A stretch of DNA of 64,000 nucleotides from Spirosoma sp. 48-14 (GTDB lineage: Bacteria; Bacteroidota; Bacteroidia; Cytophagales; Spirosomataceae). The stretch covers positions 310,001 through 374,000 of the forward strand of contig NZ_MKUD01000058.1 of assembly GCF_001898575.1 (NCBI RefSeq). The letters run 5' to 3'. The notes beneath the pieces were generated by a model, which searched no databases, was not told the DNA's origin, and saw only the letters and a program-made list of their open reading frames with translations. Shown in pieces: positions 10,301 to 18,495 of the stretch; the stretch's first letter is position 1, and each line of letters begins with the position of its first letter. Made by a program: the position numbers and the translations under genes.

Positions 10301-12383
10301 ACTTATCGTAGTTGAATTTCAGGTCGCGACCTGCATACCGTAGTGTACCCGCTTTGAGTTGTCCGTTGAGGGTAAAATCACGGCCTTTACCTACCCGAAG
10401 TATTTTGTCGGATGGATAACCGAAAATTTTCAATGAGTCAGACATCGTAAACTGACGAACTCCCCGAATGGTCAGAATTTTGTCGTTGAGGTCGATGGTT
10501 GCGTTTTTCACGCTATCGTTCGATACAAAAAGCGACTGTACCTGGAAATTGTCGTAATCCTGCTTGTGGGCATAGGCCAGCACGTATAACACCCCTTTGC
10601 GGCTCAGGCGCATCAGACTGGTTTTTGGATCGCGGTCGATGTAGCCTTCCAGCACCATCCGGTTCAGGGCACCACGCAACGCACCCGCATTTACATTTTT
10701 GGCAAACTGGGTAATGTCGTCGTCCAGGAAGGTCTGCTGTTTTTTGGTAGAAACGAAGTTGGCAACAATCTGTAATGGGTGAAAGCCATAATCGACGGTC
10801 AGATCAGAGTAACGTTGGGGATGGAAGTAGTCGAACGATTCAAAACGAACGGGTACCTCCCGTTTGGCCCCCACCTGATAGAAATCCACTTTCCGACGAG
10901 GTAGATCCCAGCGCACCACTTCGGGCATGATGTAAAATTTATGATACCAGTCGGCATAGGGAACCCTGGCATAATCCGTGCGCTGCTCCCGGTCGAGCCA
11001 GGCAATGCGCTGGGCTTTATCGTACCGGAATTTTACAGACTGATGGGTAATCGAATCGGTATCGACATAGCCAACAAACGCAGCCGAATTAGCCGTAATC
11101 ATGGGCCTTGCCTGTGTAGAACGAGTGCCCGCTGTTTTAACAGGTTCGGTCGTATTGAAGCCAGATGCAGCCAGACCAGCTTGCGTAGAATCGGCAGGTG
11201 GCATATCGTTGACAGCAAAATCGAACCGGCGGCTAGTCGCTTTAATGGCCGGTTTACCGTTGTATTTGACGGTTAGCTGAGCCGGAAATCCACTAGCCGA
11301 TGCCCCAACCATTTGTGTACCCGACAGTGCTAATCCACCTTTGTACTCAACATCGGGCCCTAAATCGGGCAATTTGACATCGTTTTGCCACGACATAAAC
11401 CGGGGGTACGTAACGGGCCCGCCTTTTTTCTTACTGACATACTCGAATACCCCCTTGATGGGTGGTGTTTTCTCATAGGTCAGCGTTACATCGTCGGCTT
11501 GCAGACGCGGACTCATGGTCGTCAGGGCGTAATCGCTCAACGTCACAAAAATATCCGGTCGTCCGGCGGTAGCCCAGGTAAACTTGCCGCCCTGCCCAAC
11601 CAGCACGCCATCTTTCAGCATCATATCGCCATTGGTATTAGCCAGAATAGCCGAGTCGCCATTAGCCACGATAGCCAGCGATACATCTTTGAGTGTAATC
11701 AGCACGCCCGACACCGAAGGTAATGGCCGACGTTGGGGAAGATACTGGGGGCCCACCGAACGCGGTTGGGTCGAATCGGTGGGTGCTGGTGTATCCCACC
11801 CATCGAAGCGGGAGCGTTCGGCAGCCGCCTTTGCCGCTGCGATAGAGTCTTCTGCCGTTTTGATGTCGGTTGGTTTCAGGGACTTCAGCCCTTCGACAAA
11901 CCGAAACTCAAACGTGCCACCCTGCGCATACAACTTGTTGTAGTTACTCGCGTACAACTCCCGACGATCCATAAACCGCCGAACCGTTTCCAGACTCCGT
12001 GCAAACACCTTGGCATCGGTGGTTTCGAACAGCTTTTCCGATATCGTTATCAGACCATCGACGTTGGTAGCAGGTTGTTGCTGAGTAGCCAGGTACAGCG
12101 ATTCGTAAAATGGCGTGAAAATGGTTGCCGCCGGTAAGCGCTTCTGGTTCATTTTACGGCTCAACGCCATAACCCGCTCCTGTTGCTGCGCCGACAGCCG
12201 GTTTTCGGACCAGATGGCCTGCAAGTTGGTGCCCGCCCGAACACCCGCCGGACCGCCCGTAGCCATTAGTTTCTGAACATCGGCTACAAACTGATCGGGC
12301 TTATCCGAAATTCGAACCGCCTGGCCGAACGAGGCCGTCAGCGTTAGCAGTATTAAAATCAGGCTGTAATAAATACGATTCAT
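7371..12383 (-). CDS. Very large secreted protein of unknown function (1670 aa)
   Basis: The start at 12383 (MNRIYYSLILILLTLTASFGQA) gives a clean signal peptide; the in-frame ATG at 12404 would put seven extra residues before it. The rest is mostly short beta-strand segments with recurring phrases such as GKGYFPQVQL, LLVRSSGLFGHGTLRRKD and TFNDARGLMTYKGKMNFMN, and no catalytic motif I can name. Residues about 550-620 (KNVNAGALRGALNRMVLEGY) look helical. The last 45 residues are a Lys/Glu-rich tail (KKKDEKKKDKEAEKE). It follows prmA by 30 bp on the same strand, so the two are probably co-transcribed. Localisation to the periplasm or outer membrane is inferred. The repetitive beta structure suggests a filament-like or scaffold fold, but this is a guess. 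Confidence 0.8.
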   Translation of the reverse strand: MNRIYYSLILILLTLTASFGQAVRISDKPDQFVADVQKLMATGGPAGVRAGTNLQAIWSENRLSAQQQERVMALSRKMNQKRLPAATIFTPFYESLYLATQQQPATNVDGLITISEKLFETTDAKVFARSLETVRRFMDRRELYASNYNKLYAQGGTFEFRFVEGLKSLKPTDIKTAEDSIAAAKAAAERSRFDGWDTPAPTDSTQPRSVGPQYLPQRRPLPSVSGVLITLKDVSLAIVANGDSAILANTNGDMMLKDGVLVGQGGKFTWATAGRPDIFVTLSDYALTTMSPRLQADDVTLTYEKTPPIKGVFEYVSKKKGGPVTYPRFMSWQNDVKLPDLGPDVEYKGGLALSGTQMVGASASGFPAQLTVKYNGKPAIKATSRRFDFAVNDMPPADSTQAGLAASGFNTTEPVKTAGTRSTQARPMITANSAAFVGYVDTDSITHQSVKFRYDKAQRIAWLDREQRTDYARVPYADWYHKFYIMPEVVRWDLPRRKVDFYQVGAKREVPVRFESFDYFHPQRYSDLTVDYGFHPLQIVANFVSTKKQQTFLDDDITQFAKNVNAGALRGALNRMVLEGYIDRDPKTSLMRLSRKGVLYVLAYAHKQDYDNFQVQSLFVSNDSVKNATIDLNDKILTIRGVRQFTMSDSLKIFGYPSDKILRVGKGRDFTLNGQLKAGTLRYAGRDLKFNYDKFSMSLNKIDSITFQSQKLAAQGKEGEIGGDIKYENPGTVFLAGSDNKSGQMKGKKTTQRLVMPEGMTVYFNQPNRGNITYNQKVYFKIPAIDNDSLGKGDIAFMGTFYSDGIFPPFKAQLVTMPDNTLGFVHKAPATGYPVYAGKKGTVPSTVKFTGDLVMDKSGLRAEGVLNHLTTTLTTKGILFMTDSLLASGDKGEIKEGLVGKGYFPQVQLNNFSMKWWPKTDSMVITTQKNNFNFYSATTNLEGGLLVRSSGLFGHGTLRRKDSETISNSIKFNKEGFLASGAQFKIVSDKEVPGTPAGKPILLGNDVDVDFNQTKGLVGLAINKKESIGDTVSPSIEFPFAAYKTNINRAQWNVNAKTIAMKGDVKTSLFTATAEEQEGLTFNGSAALYDVEKRTLNISGVPYITSADARIYPDKGLVAIRRNGEMMALKNARLELDTINLFHRLKNGNIQVLSRTRFAGDATYQFATAKGDTASIKMGSFELKEAPAVAAANAETASLTADAKKASRSTPRSKRGGPSKPMTTYFTVARAEVDEADNLQLAPKMLFRGGIVMEAPKQDLSMDGFIKPALKKRKDLISDWIPFKEKVAERLEIKVDKNLKNEGGQQLVAGIHFRAGGAGVYPTFLSPKEDSRDDDLFSATGIMRYDEKDKVYRIASKGGDAVAIVDSVAKADSSEDADVENAYTFNDARGLMTYKGKMNFMNAAPQEYLLSSGSARINIDSSLYRFNTLMVFTLPVPDLVTTSIADKLVKTNLEEKNDEAADDDLNRLSDKLVPLIGQQAVDAYRVKAQNQHVPLNQASPKLNAMLVLANANLRWSPKYNAFYSTGQLGVSNIMATDINAQMDGFVEIRKTGNGDEFSIYLESSPDVWVYYDYKGGNGPGAIGQLAIITSEQEINDRLLAGSKNSGKATLEVVPATVDEKTLFVDRYLDQYKTKAKPAPKPKLQPGQKVVKEEKKKDEKKKDKEAEKEGF

Positions 12384-12413
12384 ATCCGAAAACCGACCAG
12401 GCATAAGCCCCTG

Positions 12414-13244
12414 TCAGCGTTTAATAAATGCTAAAGAAGTCCATTGATTTTTGGTTAGCTGATTCATCAGCGTTAATCCCGATTCTATGGCTTTTTGCTC
12501 GATATCCGGCGCATCGCTCTCATAGAAACCGCTGACAATCAGGTATCCATTTTGCATTAACCGTGTCGTGTAGGTAGGAATTTCGGCTAGCAATACATTC
12601 CGATTGATATTCGCCAGAATGATATCAAAGGGCTCGACGGCCTTTACATCAGCAATCGTTCCCTGAAATACGGTAACCTGCGAGCAGTCGTTAAGTTCGG
12701 CGTTTTCGCGGGCATTTTCAACCGCCCACTCTTCAATATCGAAGGCCAGTGCAGCGCTAGCCCCCATCTTAATTGCCAGAATCGCCAGAATCCCCGTCCC
12801 ACTACCTACGTCGAGTACCGTTTTTCCGGCAAAATCGAGGCCAAGCTGTTGCTCCAGCATCATAGCCGTGGTTTCGTGGTGGCCCGTTCCGAACGACATT
12901 TTCGGGTTAATGACAATGTCGTAACGAAATCGGGCGTCCAACGGATGGAAGGACGCCCGGACCCGGACCTGGCCCGCCACTTCGATCGGCTCATAATCGC
13001 GCTCCCACTCGGCGTTCCAGTTTCGTTTCTCTAACGAACTAACTTCATAGGCTATTGCAGTCTGGGCTGCGTATTTCTCAATCAATTCCTGGATGGCCAA
13101 TTCCTCAAAATCAGATTCAGCGATATAAGCGTTTAACCCTTCGTCGGTTTCCACAAATGATTCAAAACCAAGTTCAGCTAATTCGGCCGTAAGAATGTCG
13201 GTATAATCGGGCGACAGATGCAGTTGTAGTTCAATGTAATTCAT
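12414..13244 (-). CDS. prmA: Ribosomal protein L11 methyltransferase
   Basis: 276 residues matching PrmA in length and order: an N-terminal substrate-recognition domain, then a class I SAM-dependent methyltransferase domain. Motif I is VLDVGSGTGILAILAIKMGA (residues ~143-162). GTGHHETTAMML precedes it, and DIILANINRNVLL supplies the NPPF-like motif IV, here NINR. The enzyme trimethylates amino groups of ribosomal protein L11 in the cytoplasm. It heads a minus-strand pair with the 1670-residue protein. Confidence 0.95.
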   Translation of the reverse strand: MNYIELQLHLSPDYTDILTAELAELGFESFVETDEGLNAYIAESDFEELAIQELIEKYAAQTAIAYEVSSLEKRNWNAEWERDYEPIEVAGQVRVRASFHPLDARFRYDIVINPKMSFGTGHHETTAMMLEQQLGLDFAGKTVLDVGSGTGILAILAIKMGASAALAFDIEEWAVENARENAELNDCSQVTVFQGTIADVKAVEPFDIILANINRNVLLAEIPTYTTRLMQNGYLIVSGFYESDAPDIEQKAIESGLTLMNQLTKNQWTSLAFIKR

Positions 13245-13378
13245 ACCTCAAAGTAACGAAAAAGGCTAACCTGTTCGCGCTACCAAACCTGTATCTGCCT
13301 GCTTCTCTTTATTTTTTGCCGTACTTTCCAACCATTTCAGCCTCCAGCATCCCTTTAGTCTGAAGCACTTCTAAAACC

Positions 13379-13909
13379 ATGTTCCGCTTGGCCATACCGA
13401 CCGATCTATCTGAACACGAGCTTGTCAACCGCTGTCGGGCTAACGATCGGGTTGCCCAGCGGCTCCTGTTTGAACGGTACAAGCGAGCAATGTTTTCGAC
13501 TGCCTTTCGGATACTGAACGATTACGATCATGCCAACGATGCCCTTCAGGATGCCTTTGTGGAGGTTTTTCGTAACCTCGATCAGTTCGCTTTTCGCTCT
13601 ACACTGGGTGCCTGGATAAAAATCATCGTGGTTCGCCAGTCGCTCCGAAAACAACAGCTTGAAGGCCGTTTTTTAACCCTGGACGAAAGCCTACACGATG
13701 CACCGATTTCGTTTCGCGACAACCTCACAGGTGACGAATTAGAGACTGCCATTCGTACACTACCCGATGGCGCACGCACCGTGTTCTTACTCACTGAAGT
13801 AGAAGGTTATACGCATAAGGAAGTGGCTGACCTGCTCGGTATTTCAGAGGGCACCTCAAAATCGCAGACGAGTTATGCGAAGAAGCTATTAAGACAACGA
13901 CTATCATGA
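13379..13909 (+). CDS. ECF sigma-70 family RNA polymerase sigma factor (module A)
   Basis: 176 residues. Region 2 spans about residues 15-85 (AQRLLFERYKRAMFSTAFRILNDYDHANDALQDAFVEVF). Region 4 spans about 120-172 (LPDGARTVFLLTEVEGYTHKEVADLLGISEGTSKSQ, a helix-turn-helix). No anti-sigma domain is attached. It overlaps the next gene by 4 bp (ATGA at 13906-13909) and so is translationally coupled to a membrane-anchored anti-sigma-like protein. A second copy of this arrangement is on the minus strand at 27045-24731. Confidence 0.95.
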   Translation: MFRLAIPTDLSEHELVNRCRANDRVAQRLLFERYKRAMFSTAFRILNDYDHANDALQDAFVEVFRNLDQFAFRSTLGAWIKIIVVRQSLRKQQLEGRFLTLDESLHDAPISFRDNLTGDELETAIRTLPDGARTVFLLTEVEGYTHKEVADLLGISEGTSKSQTSYAKKLLRQRLS

Positions 13910-14517
13910 ACAACTCACTGCCTCAACTCCCCGAATACGACCCAGCCGATAACTTGTGGGATCGGATCGAAGCTAATTTGCAGGCCGATGAGCTTTTTAC
14001 TCGGTTGAGCCAGGAACTCCCCTTGCATGACCCCAACCCTGACCTGTGGAACTCAATTGAAGCCAATCTGTCCGTCAGTGATACGACCCAAATTCGCCCG
14101 CTTTGGCGGGATGTATGCGTTCAATGGGTTAGTCTGGCCGCTACAATTGCGTTGCTTCTTGTGGGAGTGTGGTCCATATGGCCCGCCGAAACTCCCGAAA
14201 AAGTTCATATCGAATACGCCACGGAATCGATAAAATCTATTTCAGACAAAAAATCGACACGCCCCAACTGGCCATCTACAACCAGCCGAACCGAAGCCTT
14301 TATTGCGAAGCGGTGCGCCCAGCAAAAAGCCGTCTGCCAGCGTCCCGAAGTTCATGAGTTGCGGAAACAACTCACCGCATTAACCCTTAAACAGCAACGT
14401 ATTGAACAGGAACGGGAAATTTTTGGCGACGATCCAACCTTACTACGCGCCCAGACCAAACTGGAAACACAGCGCGCTGAAGTGACCAAAGAACTGCTAA
14501 CTCTACTGGAGTCATGA
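13906..14517 (+). CDS. Putative anti-sigma factor, single-pass membrane protein (module A)
   Basis: 203 residues. The cytosolic N-terminus carries two DLW/NLW-x-x-IEANL repeats (residues 17-26 and 44-53). One membrane segment follows (about 72-92, WVSLAATIALLLVGVWSIWP), then a charged helical C-terminal part (RKQLTALTLKQQRIEQEREI) likely forming a coiled coil outside the membrane. It lacks the zinc-binding HxxxCxxC of classic ZAS anti-sigma factors. Its role is inferred from stop-start overlap with the sigma factor before it and the DUF4097 gene after it, and from the equivalent gene at 25779-26396. Confidence 0.75.
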   Translation: MNNSLPQLPEYDPADNLWDRIEANLQADELFTRLSQELPLHDPNPDLWNSIEANLSVSDTTQIRPLWRDVCVQWVSLAATIALLLVGVWSIWPAETPEKVHIEYATESIKSISDKKSTRPNWPSTTSRTEAFIAKRCAQQKAVCQRPEVHELRKQLTALTLKQQRIEQEREIFGDDPTLLRAQTKLETQRAEVTKELLTLLES

Positions 14518-15470
14518 ACACAGGCGTTTTTAGGCTGGCACGACTACCTACTTTAGCCGTTTGGCCGACACGATTGCTTATCTGGCTGATTATTTGCACC
14601 ATTTTCGAAATAAATAGCTATGCGCAGTCGGTACAGGTTATTACAAAAATCATTGATAAGGAGCTTCCTTATATAGAACATCAGCCTGTTTTACTGACTG
14701 CCCAAAAAGCCGATATCACCATTAAGGGATGGGCTCGGCCAACGATTTCGGTACGGTTACGGCTTATTGCCAAACACCCCGACCGCGCTACAGCCGAACG
14801 AGAATTAGCCTATCACCAATATACTTTGCAGTCTGTCGATGGTCAGGTTGACCTGTCGAATCGTTTTGTCATTCCCCAATCGGTTGGAAAACTGAGAAGT
14901 CAGTTGAAGGCCGTTTATGAAATCAGCCTTCCGGCCAAAGCCTTTTTAACCGTAACCAACTCGTTTGGCGATATTAATCTGGCTAATCTGGATGGTAACA
15001 CCAACGTGACTTTTGATTTTGGCAAACTGACGCTGGATGACATCCGAGGTAAACTCACCATAAAATCAGACTATGGGGATATTGACGGTCGAGGGTTGGA
15101 CGCTATCCTGAATGTAAAAGCCGAAAAGGCAGAGATTACCCTACAGGACGTAAGCGGAAACGTAACGCTACAGACCAGCTTTGGAAAGCTGACGCTTCTG
15201 CCAACCCTTACGCTCGATGCCCTGAACGTTGATGCAACCCGCACCGATATACTGGTTGCCACGAAACGCCTGACCGACTTCTGGTTCGATGTCACCAGTT
15301 TAGGAGCCGATATACGCGTACCTGAAAACTTCGCCGATCAGCTTGTCAAGGCTAAAAACAAACAGACTTTCCGGTATCAACCTTCGGTTAAAAAACCCGA
15401 GATCGTCATTCAGAATCGCTACAGCCCGATTGTTATTCAGGGTGAAAAACCCCTCGTCGACCGACGTTAA
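14514..15470 (+). CDS. DUF4097-like secreted beta-repeat protein (module A)
   Basis: 318 residues with an N-terminal hydrophobic segment (LLIWLIICTIFEINSYAQS) ending in a signal-peptidase-like site. The middle is a ladder of short strands with repeated FGD/FGK/YGD turns (VTNSFGDINLANLDG, FDFGKLTLDDIRGKL, SDYGDIDGRGL, TSFGKLTLLP). This is the pattern of DUF4097/putative auto-transporter adhesin domains. The start codon overlaps the previous stop (ATGA, 14514-14517). The homologous position in module B is the gene at 24731-25798. Probable envelope protein regulated by, or sensed by, the sigma/anti-sigma pair. Confidence 0.8.
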   Translation: MNTGVFRLARLPTLAVWPTRLLIWLIICTIFEINSYAQSVQVITKIIDKELPYIEHQPVLLTAQKADITIKGWARPTISVRLRLIAKHPDRATAERELAYHQYTLQSVDGQVDLSNRFVIPQSVGKLRSQLKAVYEISLPAKAFLTVTNSFGDINLANLDGNTNVTFDFGKLTLDDIRGKLTIKSDYGDIDGRGLDAILNVKAEKAEITLQDVSGNVTLQTSFGKLTLLPTLTLDALNVDATRTDILVATKRLTDFWFDVTSLGADIRVPENFADQLVKAKNKQTFRYQPSVKKPEIVIQNRYSPIVIQGEKPLVDRR

Positions 15471-15482
15471 GCCACAACCCCT

Positions 15483-16148
15483 ATGAACCGATCCCTACCC
15501 TTTTCTATACTCCTGGTCAGCCTGATGGCGTGTAGATGTTTAGCGCAATCAGCCGATTCCGTACGCGTGATGTACAGCGAGGAAATTGAACGCCAATCGC
15601 CACCATCAAACACGAAACGGATCAAGGCCCTTTATAATCGATTTATTCGGGCCCAGATCGAAGAAAAAACATTAGTTAAGCTTGGTATAATGCCGACCAG
15701 TTTTGGAGCAACCCCAGATCCTATATGGGCCATTCGAAATGAAGCCGCTGTTGAACAAAAGCTGACACCTGCTTTTTCCATTCTTATTTCGGCTCGCTCT
15801 TACTATCGACGGCTGGCCAAAACTATGGACGACGCCAATGTATCGGGTGAAGTCGCCGGTCGGTGGTACTTCACCATGAATCGCCGAATACGACAGGGTA
15901 AAAGTGCGAACAATTTTTCGGGACAATACCTAATGCTACACCTGATCAAGCCCATTTGGTCCTCTACTACCTACGATCCACCAGTTGGCTTAACTCATTC
16001 GTGGGTAGGAGCCAGGTTAGGGATCCAACGCCGGCTAAGCCGCTTTGGGTATCTGGATGCAAACATTGGCCCTGGTTATACCATCCGTAGTCTCAACCCC
16101 ATGCCTGTTGGCATTCAGGCGTCTATTCTGATAGGCTTCGGTTTGTAA
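15483..16148 (+). CDS. Secreted envelope protein, paralogue of next gene
   Basis: 221 residues with a signal peptide (MNRSLPFSILLVSLMACRCLAQ). Shared landmarks with the gene at 16185: VEQKLTPAFSIL versus IEHKLTPAWALM, RQGKSANNFSGQYL versus RKGQSANNFYHQYY, and an ending on aromatic/hydrophobic strands (SILIGFGL versus RFSFGLGL). The C-terminal ...FGL resembles an outer-membrane beta-barrel signature. No enzyme motif seen. It lies 12 bp after the DUF4097 gene, in the same presumed operon. Confidence 0.7.
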   Translation: MNRSLPFSILLVSLMACRCLAQSADSVRVMYSEEIERQSPPSNTKRIKALYNRFIRAQIEEKTLVKLGIMPTSFGATPDPIWAIRNEAAVEQKLTPAFSILISARSYYRRLAKTMDDANVSGEVAGRWYFTMNRRIRQGKSANNFSGQYLMLHLIKPIWSSTTYDPPVGLTHSWVGARLGIQRRLSRFGYLDANIGPGYTIRSLNPMPVGIQASILIGFGL

Positions 16149-16184
16149 TTGTTTTTTTACCCTCTTCTCGCTACTTCATAAATC

Positions 16185-16931
16185 ATGAAAACGTGGTATG
16201 CTTATGGCCTTATTGGCTGGGCTATGGGTTGCTTAACCCTAAACAGCTTTGGGCAATCCGACTCCACACGAGTCGAAGTTTCACAAGAAAAATCACCATC
16301 GGATTCGATAACACAGCTTGATCCTGAACGTACCGATAAAGAGAAGAAGTTAATGAAAGAACTCTTTCGGCGCAGTCGTCAGGAAATCACGTTGATTGAG
16401 ATCGGCGTGGAATACCCATATAGAGCAGGCATCGTTCTTTTTAAAGACCCTCGCCCAGTTACTGAGCAAACAAGTCTGTTTAGTTTATGGGGGGGTATTG
16501 AGCATAAGCTGACACCTGCCTGGGCGCTCATGGGTGGAATAGGCTGGCAGTTGGCTCCCGGAACACCCCAGAATCCCATATCAGGAAGCAGTTGGCTCGG
16601 CCAGGCCGGCATTAATTATTACCCACTCATTAACAAAGCGATTCGAAAAGGTCAATCTGCTAACAATTTCTATCATCAATACTATGTTACTGCAAGGCAT
16701 TTTTTGCCTTTTCATGACAAACTGGTCGTAGAAGGGAGTGGACTAACCCAAACAATTACAGCTAATCCATTTCAGCAAGCTAGCTTATTAGGTGTAGGAA
16801 TTCATAGTACACGTACTCGCTTTTACTTTTATAATCTGGTTGCAGGTGCAGCCTATCTATACGGGCGCGACAACGGGCTTCAACATCCAATACAGGCGAT
16901 GGTACGCTTTTCGTTCGGCCTGGGTCTATAA
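16185..16931 (+). CDS. Secreted envelope protein, paralogue of previous gene
   Basis: 248 residues with a signal peptide (MKTWYAYGLIGWAMGCLTLNSFGQ). It shares with the gene at 15483 a lysine/arginine-rich helix (KKLMKELFRRSRQEITLIEIG), EHKLTP, GQSANNF and the C-terminal FGLGL. A small outer-membrane barrel is the likely fold (inference). It closes module A; no T-tailed hairpin follows it. Function unknown. Confidence 0.7.
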   Translation: MKTWYAYGLIGWAMGCLTLNSFGQSDSTRVEVSQEKSPSDSITQLDPERTDKEKKLMKELFRRSRQEITLIEIGVEYPYRAGIVLFKDPRPVTEQTSLFSLWGGIEHKLTPAWALMGGIGWQLAPGTPQNPISGSSWLGQAGINYYPLINKAIRKGQSANNFYHQYYVTARHFLPFHDKLVVEGSGLTQTITANPFQQASLLGVGIHSTRTRFYFYNLVAGAAYLYGRDNGLQHPIQAMVRFSFGLGL

Positions 16932-16950
16932 ATTTTAGTGTGTTATAACT

Positions 16951-16958
16951 TACCTTTG
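16951..16958 (+). promoter_or_regulatory. -7 element TACCTTTG before the isochorismatase-fold gene
   Basis: TACCTTTG matches TAnnTTTG and lies 39 bp before the ATG. Its last G is the first base of the inverted repeat at 16958-16992, so a repressor bound there would cover the transcription start. Confidence 0.55.
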
Positions 16959-16992
16959 AGTACCGTTAAACTTGATTCTTGTAACGGTACTC
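16958..16992. promoter_or_regulatory. 11-bp inverted repeat GAGTACCGTTA, possible operator
   Basis: GAGTACCGTTA (16958-16968) and TAACGGTACTC (16982-16992) are perfect reverse complements with a 13-bp spacer, centred 22 bp before the start codon. The 24-bp centre-to-centre spacing suits a dimeric repressor; it could instead fold as an mRNA leader hairpin. Confidence 0.55.
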
Positions 16993-16996
16993 ACCC

Positions 16997-17782
16997 ATGA
17001 AAAATGCGTTTCTGATTATCGACGCTCAGTTCGATTTCTGCCATGTTGAAGGTGCTCTGTTTGTGCCGGGCGCCGAGCAGGATATTGCCCGTATAGCCGC
17101 TCTACTTCGGGAGCACGCTCAGCAAATTGACCATATCGTTGTTACCCTCGATACGCACCATATTTTAGATATCGCCCATCCGGGCTTTTGGCAGGATGCT
17201 AACGGAACTCATCCGGCACCCTTTACTCGTATTACGGGAAATGATGTGGACACGGGTCGCTGGGTTCCCCGGTTTTCGGCCGAGAAAGCAAAAAAATACG
17301 TACACGATCTTGAAGCAGACGGGCAATTCGATCATTTCATCTGGCCCGAACACTGTTTGATTGGATCACGAGGTGCCGCCCTCCACGATACATTGCTGGA
17401 TGCCTTGAAAGACTGGTCGCATCAACGAAATCGCGATTATCTAGCTATACAAAAAGGGTTGTACCCGCTCTCCGAACACTTTGGCATTTTTCGGGCCCAG
17501 GTACCAGACCCCACAATTCCCGAAACTCAACTGAATTCGTCGCTAATTGCCGACTTAGCCCGTTTTGATACCGTTTACCTGATGGGCGAAGCCAAGTCGC
17601 ACTGCGTAGCCAATAGTTTGAAACAAATCCTGGATTTCGCCCCCGAACTGGTTCCGAAACTAGTCGTCGTAACGGATTGCATGTCGGATGTAACAGGGCT
17701 GGGCTACCTTGCCGACCCTATTTATGCCGAAGCGCGAACCCGTTCTGTCCGTTTTATGGAATCAAATACGGTTTTTAAGTAA
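16997..17782 (+). CDS. Isochorismatase-fold cysteine hydrolase, nicotinamidase-like
   Basis: 261 residues. Visible family elements are Asp9 in FLIIDAQFDF, the HPGFW and WPEHCLIGSRGAAL segments (nicotinamidases carry WP-x-HC-x-x-G), the QKG lysine segment near residue 153, and nucleophile Cys203 in KSHCVANS. Together these give the Asp-Lys-Cys triad of the family. Nicotinamide deamidation in NAD recycling is the best guess. The protein is about 40-50 residues longer than typical PncA, so a different amide substrate is possible. It carries its own promoter and palindrome and precedes the Lon-N gene by 21 bp. Confidence 0.82.
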   Translation: MKNAFLIIDAQFDFCHVEGALFVPGAEQDIARIAALLREHAQQIDHIVVTLDTHHILDIAHPGFWQDANGTHPAPFTRITGNDVDTGRWVPRFSAEKAKKYVHDLEADGQFDHFIWPEHCLIGSRGAALHDTLLDALKDWSHQRNRDYLAIQKGLYPLSEHFGIFRAQVPDPTIPETQLNSSLIADLARFDTVYLMGEAKSHCVANSLKQILDFAPELVPKLVVVTDCMSDVTGLGYLADPIYAEARTRSVRFMESNTVFK

Positions 17783-17803
17783 AAAGCTGTACTTTTCGGA
17801 CCT

Positions 17804-18433
17804 ATGCAAAAAGTGCTCTCACTGTTTCCGCTCAATCTGGTTGTCTATCCTGGCGAGGATTTGAATCTGCATATTTTCGAACCCCGCTACCGGCAACTTA
17901 TCAATGAATGTCTTGAAGAAGAGCGCACGTTTGGTATTCCAGCCTTTATCAATAACAAACTTCCGGGCTACGGTACCGAAATGCATGTTACGACCCTGCA
18001 TAAACGCTACCCCGATGGTCGGATGGATATAAAAACGAAAGGGCTACGAATTTTCCGACTGGTCAATTTCGAAAACCCTGTTGCCGGTAAACTGTATTCG
18101 GGTGGCGAAGTAGAGTTGATCGAGTCCGACGATAATTTTAGTGCACACGCATCCGCCCTGGCCGAGCGTTTGGAGCGCTTATACAAGCTGCTCCAGATCG
18201 AGACGGATTATAACCCCAGAGCCGAAAACTTGTCGTATAAAGTAGCCCACAAAGTAGGTTTATCAATTGAGCAGGAATACGAATTATTAACCTTGGAAAG
18301 CGAGGCCGAACGGCAACTGTTCCTGATCCAGCACCTGAATACCGTATTGCCTGTGGTGTCTGACATGGAGCGCACCAAGCAACGCATTCGCATGAACGGC
18401 CATTTCAAAAATCTTGATCCGCTCAATTTTTAA
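17804..18433 (+). CDS. Lon N-terminal (LON substrate-binding) domain protein
   Basis: 209 residues. The opening SLFPLNLVVYPGEDLNLHIFEPRYRQL is the diagnostic start of PF02190, and the whole chain is this domain plus a helical C-terminus (LLTLESEAERQLFLIQHLN). There is no AAA+ or protease domain, so this is a stand-alone LON protein rather than Lon. Such proteins are thought to bind unfolded polypeptides. It is probably co-transcribed with the preceding hydrolase, and a 15-bp inverted repeat begins at the base after its stop codon. Confidence 0.9.
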   Translation: MQKVLSLFPLNLVVYPGEDLNLHIFEPRYRQLINECLEEERTFGIPAFINNKLPGYGTEMHVTTLHKRYPDGRMDIKTKGLRIFRLVNFENPVAGKLYSGGEVELIESDDNFSAHASALAERLERLYKLLQIETDYNPRAENLSYKVAHKVGLSIEQEYELLTLESEAERQLFLIQHLNTVLPVVSDMERTKQRIRMNGHFKNLDPLNF

Positions 18434-18486
18434 TGAATGAGCGATTGAGCGAATCAAAAAGCTTATGGTGGTCAATCGCTCATTCA
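18434..18486. repeat. Intergenic inverted repeat, 15-bp perfect arms
   Basis: Arms 18434-18448 (TGAATGAGCGATTGA) and 18472-18486 are exact reverse complements with a 23-nt loop. The left arm starts on the base after the plus-strand TAA stop. The right arm ends 10 bp before the stop of the convergent gene. GAGCGA words repeat inside. No T-run follows on either strand. Confidence 0.85.
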
Positions 18487-18495
18487 CGCAATCAA

